A stretch of 64,000 nucleotides of DNA, taken from NCBI RefSeq assembly GCF_022558445.1, contig NZ_CP054699.1, forward strand, positions 1,816,001 to 1,880,000, given 5' to 3'. Made by a program: the position numbers and the translations under genes. Under the pieces are notes generated by a model. It saw only the letters and a program-made list of their open reading frames with translations, ran no database searches and was not told the DNA's origin. This DNA comes from Candidatus Contubernalis alkalaceticus (GTDB lineage Bacteria > Bacillota > Dethiobacteria > SKNC01). Shown here in pieces: positions 62,737-64,000 of this stretch. Within the stretch, counting starts at the first letter, position 1. Each line of letters begins with the position of its first letter.

Positions 62737-63618
62737 CTAGTATTCCTCCTTCTCGTAGTAGTGCATGAATACCTCATCCAAAGTGGGCTCCTCCAACCAA
62801 AGGCCATTAAGCTGATAACGTCCCAACTCCCGAACCAATTGGTTGACATCGCCATTAAAAAACAGATGAAGGGTGCGGTTTTCTTGATGGGAATTCAGGA
62901 TCCCCGGAATGTTCAGCTTTGGTATGGTTTCAGCAAAATTGATGCGGACGTTGCGAAACTGGTTGTTTCGCAGGGCATCCATATCTTCAACCTTGAGAAT
63001 GCGGCCTTCTTTAATGATGGCCACCCGATGGCACAGTCTTTGCACTTCACTGAGTACATGAGATGAGAAGAAGATTGTAGTACCTTTTTTGTTTTCCTCC
63101 TGCAGACGGGTAAAGAAACGTTTCTGCATAAGTGGATCAAGACCGCCGGTGGGCTCATCTAAAATAAGTAGTTTTGGCTCATGAAGTAAAGCCTGGATAA
63201 TAGCCACCTTTTTTTTGTTGCCCAAGGAAAGAGAGTGAATACTTTTTTTGATGTCTAAATCAAATAATTCCACCAATTCCTCCAGGTTTTTGGTGTAATC
63301 CTTTTTGTAAAAACGCCCAGAATAGTGGAGTAGTTCCCCTGCACTCATATCATCATAGTAATCCACTTCACCGGGCAGGTAACCTACTTGTCCTTTGATT
63401 TTTTTCGTTTCTTTAATAGCATCCAAACCCAACACCTTTGCAGTCCCGCTGGTAGGGAAGATAAAATTGAGCAGTGTACGGATCATGGTAGACTTGCCAG
63501 CGCCGTTAGGTCCGATAAAACCGAATATATCTCCTTCCTTTACCGTTAGGTCCACATCCACCATGCCTCGGGATTTACCGTAATACTTAGTCAGGGCCCT
63601 GGTTTCAATAGCGTTCAA
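62737..63618 (-). CDS. ABC-2 type exporter ATPase
   Basis: 293 residues. Walker A GPNGAGKSTMIRTLL, Q-loop GYLPGEVDYYDD, signature SLSLGNKKKVAIIQALL (a LSxGNxKK variant common in this group), Walker B LLILDEPTGGLDP and the H-loop SSHVLSE are intact. The C-terminal domain (about 215-293) contains a beta-rich regulatory tail. It directly precedes the permease gene with no gap. The class matches the BcrA/CcmA-like drug exporters. Confidence 0.93.
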   Translation of the reverse strand: MNAIETRALTKYYGKSRGMVDVDLTVKEGDIFGFIGPNGAGKSTMIRTLLNFIFPTSGTAKVLGLDAIKETKKIKGQVGYLPGEVDYYDDMSAGELLHYSGRFYKKDYTKNLEELVELFDLDIKKSIHSLSLGNKKKVAIIQALLHEPKLLILDEPTGGLDPLMQKRFFTRLQEENKKGTTIFFSSHVLSEVQRLCHRVAIIKEGRILKVEDMDALRNNQFRNVRINFAETIPKLNIPGILNSHQENRTLHLFFNGDVNQLVRELGRYQLNGLWLEEPTLDEVFMHYYEKEEY

Positions 63619-64000
63619 TAGCCTTTCCCCCTTTGTTTAGCCATATGATCTAAACTCCCTTTTCTTCATCATAATTTATATTGATTGCTTAAGTCAATTA
63701 TATATGTAAATTAAGCCATCTGCGGTGAACTACCGATAGTAGTTTTTTTCATAAAACTCGCTCCCAATTGCAATGCATAGTATTATTTTAGCATTAAATT
63801 TATTTGTATACACCTTCTTTTTGTATATGCATGTTTCTTTTAAGAAAATGACTATAGAAGAATTAATGATTTCTGGCGAGCTTTATGGTTTTAAAAAAAG
63901 CATTTGGAAAACATGGTTAAAATCGCAAATTACTTGGGAAGAAAAGATTCATAAAAAAAGCCGGTATTTCACCGGCTTTTTTTATAATTCTATTTCCTGT
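63619..64000. other. Intergenic region at the window end
   Basis: 382 AT-rich bases. The leader of the ABC exporter lies at its left end. A plus-strand frame from ATG 63829 stays open to the window end, but it runs through a strong terminator hairpin and has no ribosome site, so I do not call it a gene. Confidence 0.5.
63951..63983. terminator. Bidirectional intrinsic terminator
   Basis: AAAAAAAGCCGGT (63953-63965) pairs with ACCGGCTTTTTTT (63970-63982) around ATTTC. It can end transcripts from either side. Confidence 0.88.

Noticed and set aside
63829-64000. Open plus-strand frame from ATG 63829 to the window end.
   Set aside because: It has no ribosome site and crosses a strong bidirectional terminator.

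Overview
The window reads as a low-GC, anaerobic, spore-forming Firmicute of the class Clostridia. The evidence is a fused clostridial-type PurL, endospore-coat YheC/YheD ATP-grasp proteins, a flavodiiron protein, an AgrD-like signalling peptide, many strong AGGAGG ribosome sites with TTG or GTG starts, and a c-di-GMP riboswitch. No phylogenetic marker lets me name the genus. There are no tRNA or rRNA genes and no CRISPR array.

Layout. 1-2.7 kb: 3' part of a frameshifted Mur-ligase-like gene, a secreted four-repeat protein and a membrane-anchored trypsin-like protease. 2.7-11 kb: purL, a DUF421 membrane protein, a thiamine unit (thiW-thiE) whose leader keeps only the 3' end of a TPP-riboswitch-like sequence, and a transmembrane Ser/Thr kinase with a YIYY-repeat sensor domain. 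11-16.3 kb: tandem YheC/YheD genes, a PIG-L deacetylase, and an orphan CpaF-type ATPase fused to a CpaB/RcpC-like domain behind a c-di-GMP-I riboswitch and terminator. 16.4-23.9 kb: aminotransferase, CbpA/CbpM-like chaperone pair, asnB, a GDT1-family exporter, a flavodiiron protein and a DUF4870 protein.

23.9-32.5 kb is a signalling block on the minus strand. A polytopic sensor-like protein, a 51-residue AgrD-like peptide gene and a hybrid histidine kinase form one tight operon. Next to it is a six-gene set with a PAS/HAMP kinase, a lone receiver, a receiver-TPR protein, two TrkA subunits and TrkH, which suggests K+ uptake under two-component control without a DNA-binding output. 32.8-45.9 kb: FAD oxidoreductase, SPL-like radical SAM protein, TIM-barrel epimerase, a PadR-FetA-FetB operon with a clear sigma-A promoter and overlapping palindrome, YtqA-like radical SAM protein, mnmG, a cobI/cbiL-type methylase, a YyaL-like protein, a DUF192 protein and an amidohydrolase.

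46-64 kb is more scrambled. It holds YoaP/GyrI/WYL genes, an intact IS1634-type element, a 5'-nucleotidase lipoprotein, RsgA, an ABC-F protein, a HemW-like radical SAM protein, an ECF sigma/DUF4179 pair and an ABC-2 exporter. Intergenic spaces contain short copies of nearby genes (48 bp of the HemW-like gene, 62 bp of the ABC-F gene), truncated gene remnants and palindromic dispersed repeats of two families.

The strongest leads are the Agr-like peptide operon without AgrB and the riboswitch-controlled CpaF-CpaB fusion.
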